DNA from: Pseudomonadota bacterium
GTDB taxonomy: Bacteria; Pseudomonadota; Alphaproteobacteria; Rhizobiales; Methylopilaceae
Direction: 5' to 3'
Length of the DNA stretch: 5,856 bases
Assembly: GCA_023388965.1 (NCBI GenBank)
Contig: JAEWFF010000055.1
Coordinates: forward strand, 1-5,856
Shown here: piece by piece, positions 4,815-5,856 of the stretch
Numbering within the stretch: the stretch's first letter is position 1
How the letters are laid out: every line of letters begins with the position of its first letter
Notes under the pieces: model-generated
Databases searched by the model: none
What the model was told of the DNA's origin: nothing
What the model saw: only the letters and a program-made list of their open reading frames with translations
Program-made: the position numbers and the translations under genes

Positions 4815-5293
4815 ACAATCATCTCTCCCTGAGCCGGAGCGGTAAAACGGTACAGCTCAGACGCGACCATCATGGCGCTGTGAGGTGTGACGTCAAACTC
4901 CTCCGTGCATTCTCCAGTATAGCTCGGCCAGAATCGAAATGTATCACGATCTCGCGTCACCCCTGGAAGCACTCTATCAATTTCCCCTGTGGCAACGTGG
5001 CAGTGCCAGTTTGAGTGCGATGTGTGAAGATCATGGCTACACAGCACTGCCAACTGATCTCCGCGGACCTCGCCGAGCATCGCGTGAAATTTCTCGAGCA
5101 GCGGGTTCAACTGCAACAGAACACGGAACTCGAAGTCACCAGAACGTAGTGATACAACGCGCCATTGCCAGTCTGGCGAGAATTTTAGCTTTTTGCGGCG
5201 CAGGGGCCATAAAGCGCGATCGATCTCGCCATCAGACCATCGGCCGTAGTTAACGACAGTTTTCTCGAGGCGAATAACATCTTTGAGCTTCAT
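4811..5293 (-). CDS. hypothetical protein with a histidine cluster, operon partner of the DUF1828 protein
   Basis: A 160-residue soluble protein with no firmly recognised family. It has a basic N-terminal half (LWPLRRKKLKFSPDWQWRVV, residues 28-47), a strand-rich middle (FEFRVLLQLNP) and a cluster at residues 85-99, CSHDLHTSHSNWHCH, with His 87, 90, 93, 97 and 99 and Cys 85 and 98. Such spacing suggests metal binding or a catalytic site. The strand plus H-x-H-V-A-T-x-E ending is reminiscent of small proteins (DUF6978-type) that I recall beside DUF1828 genes, but I cannot confirm that. I start at ATG 5293; an in-frame TTG at 5308 would add five residues and neither has a strong ribosome binding site (GGAA nine bases before the ATG). 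Translation is coupled to the DUF1828 gene by ATGA. Confidence 0.82.
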   Translation of the reverse strand: MKLKDVIRLEKTVVNYGRWSDGEIDRALWPLRRKKLKFSPDWQWRVVSLRSGDFEFRVLLQLNPLLEKFHAMLGEVRGDQLAVLCSHDLHTSHSNWHCHVATGEIDRVLPGVTRDRDTFRFWPSYTGECTEEFDVTPHSAMMVASELYRFTAPAQGEMIV

Positions 5294-5323
5294 AGCGCAG
5301 TGTTCCAAAAAACCTAAAGACCC

Positions 5324-5352
5324 TCGTAGGGCTGAAGCCTCCAGTTTGTCAA
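5324..5352 (-). promoter_or_regulatory. candidate promoter of the DUF1828 operon
   Basis: On the minus strand TTGACA (5352-5347), a perfect -35 box, is followed 17-18 bases on by a poor -10 (CTACGA or TACGAG around 5329-5323). The -35 lies within the dyad 5343-5355. The weak -10 suggests that an activator is needed or that the promoter lies elsewhere. Confidence 0.3.
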
Positions 5353-5355
5353 ACT
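5343..5355. promoter_or_regulatory. dyad AGTTTG-T-CAAACT, possible operator
   Basis: A perfect 6-1-6 palindrome about 50 bases before the start of the histidine-cluster gene, covering the candidate -35 box. The position suits a repressor site controlling the DUF1828 operon, possibly by one of its own products. No DNA-binding domain is recognised in either protein. Confidence 0.4.
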
Positions 5356-5464
5356 CGCGTTTTCCGGGATACGACCCCCAGAAATACCTGCTTCGTTTAT
5401 GTTATGCACGTAAAGCCGCCTCCAGACCAAAGCCCGAGTTACAGACAAACCGTCTCGATCGTCT

Positions 5465-5713
5465 TTAACCGCCGTTCGGCGGTATCACGAACCGCTTCCA
5501 GAGCTCAGGCTCAAAGAGATATGCGTTGGCGCGGGAAACGATGCCCTCAGGCACCATCTCGTCGCGTTGAGCTGTGGACCACTCCAGGCCGAGCGCGACA
5601 TAGGTATGGCTTCCATCCACGATCTGATCGCCATCATCGTCTATGTCGCGGCAGAGCGAGACGGGTTTCCGGCTCTGCGTCCTCAGCACGGCTTGAACTT
5701 GATCCTCTGTCAC
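5465..5713 (-). CDS. small hypothetical protein next to the IS66 end, possibly 5'-truncated
   Basis: From GTG 5713 an 82-residue acidic protein is read, ending at TAA 5467-5465. It has SLCRDIDDDGDQIVDGSHTY (about residues 17-36), then VALGLEW and an EPELWKRFVIPPNGG C-terminus. I do not recognise it. GAAGG (5726-5722) lies eight bases before the GTG. The frame stays open upstream into the IS66 end, so the original gene may have been longer and lost its 5' part to the insertion; the GTG start would be the surviving one. A 16-base hairpin, ACCGCCG-TT-CGGCGGT (5468-5483), overlaps the stop codon. Confidence 0.55.
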   Translation of the reverse strand: MTEDQVQAVLRTQSRKPVSLCRDIDDDGDQIVDGSHTYVALGLEWSTAQRDEMVPEGIVSRANAYLFEPELWKRFVIPPNGG

Positions 5714-5729
5714 CGTGCCGCCCTTCAAC

Positions 5730-5856
5730 GTATCCGTCCGGTGTAGGCGCGGTCTCAGGCGTTTTTGGCCTGCCAGTTCCAAGGCATAAGATTGTCGATG
5801 CGATTGATTTTGTGCTCAGGCAGGCGCTGGAGGACCCATGTGAGCCATGCTTCGGG
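5730..5856 (-). mobile_element. IS66-family insertion sequence, one end (rest outside the window)
   Basis: The element is recognised by the C-terminus of its transposase. The terminal inverted repeat probably begins at 5730, reading inward GTATCCGTCCGGTGTAGGCG, in line with IS66 ends that start with GTA and lie a few tens of bases beyond the transposase stop. IS66 elements make 8-bp target duplications; the candidate copy here is CCTTCAAC at 5722-5729. The opposite end is not in the window, so both the exact boundary and the duplication are inferred. Confidence 0.75.
5755..5856 (-). CDS. IS66-family transposase, C-terminal 33 residues
   Basis: Only the end of the gene is present, entering from the right edge in frame and stopping at TGA 5757-5755. 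PEAWLTWVLQRLPEHKINRI followed by DNLMPWNWQAKNA is the characteristic C-terminal domain of IS66 transposases (helix, then H-x-I-N-R-I-D-x-L-x-P-W-N-W). The catalytic DDE residues lie upstream, outside the window, so whether the transposase is intact is unknown. Confidence 0.92.
   Translation of the reverse strand, partial: PEAWLTWVLQRLPEHKINRIDNLMPWNWQAKNA

Noticed and set aside
5468..5483. Terminator at the ACCGCCG/CGGCGGT hairpin
   Set aside because: It overlaps the stop codon and no T-run follows on the minus strand.
1..5856. CRISPR array
   Set aside because: No regularly spaced repeats of 24 or more bases; the only tandem repeats are the short 11-bp-period pairs near the tRNA fragment.

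Overview
The window looks like an accessory segment of an alphaproteobacterial genome, most likely Rhodobacterales-like. This rests on fairly GC-rich coding sequence on the left half, an initiator-tRNA sequence of alphaproteobacterial type and the gene families present; no marker gene fixes the genus. All recognisable genes are on the minus strand, so transcription runs from high to low coordinates. The content is typical of a genomic island: a toxin-antitoxin pair, a two-gene ATPase/TOPRIM defence-type operon, a DUF1828 operon, a tRNA-derived attachment site and an IS66-family insertion sequence.

Layout from right to left (direction of transcription). 5730-5856 is the end of an IS66-family element carrying the last 33 codons of its transposase. 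Just inside it, 5465-5713 is a small unknown gene whose upstream region was replaced by the IS. 4811-5293 and 4041-4814 form a two-gene operon: a 160-aa protein with a histidine cluster, then a 257-aa DUF1828 protein, overlapping by ATGA. 3753-4010 is a doubtful small ORF. 3620-3678 is a defective initiator tRNA-fMet: the 3' part from the anticodon arm to CCA is intact, but the D-arm is missing. Similar tandem repeats flank it on both sides (3534-3552 and 3806-3824). A strong minus-strand terminator lies at 3499-3524.

Further left, 3136-3405 (ParD-like antitoxin) and 2822-3139 (RelE/ParE toxin) form a TA operon with a clear promoter and a palindromic operator. 2550-2821 is non-coding with two perfect hairpins. 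1292-2503 (AAA15/RloA-like ATPase) and 735-1295 (RloB-like TOPRIM protein) form an AbiL/RloAB-type operon. 509-671 is a small, probably frameshifted ORF. 1-479 is the 5' part of a UPF0149/YecA-family gene that runs off the window.

How it fits together: the tRNA fragment is best read as an attachment-site junction. By the usual geometry of tRNA-targeting tyrosine integrases, an island lies on the right (>3678). The left side is either the original chromosomal flank or, if the arm-like repeats on both sides are real, a second island in tandem. No integrase gene is visible. The right side (DUF1828 operon) is visibly less GC-rich than the left in the lines I counted (about 55% versus 65%), consistent with a junction between segments of different origin.
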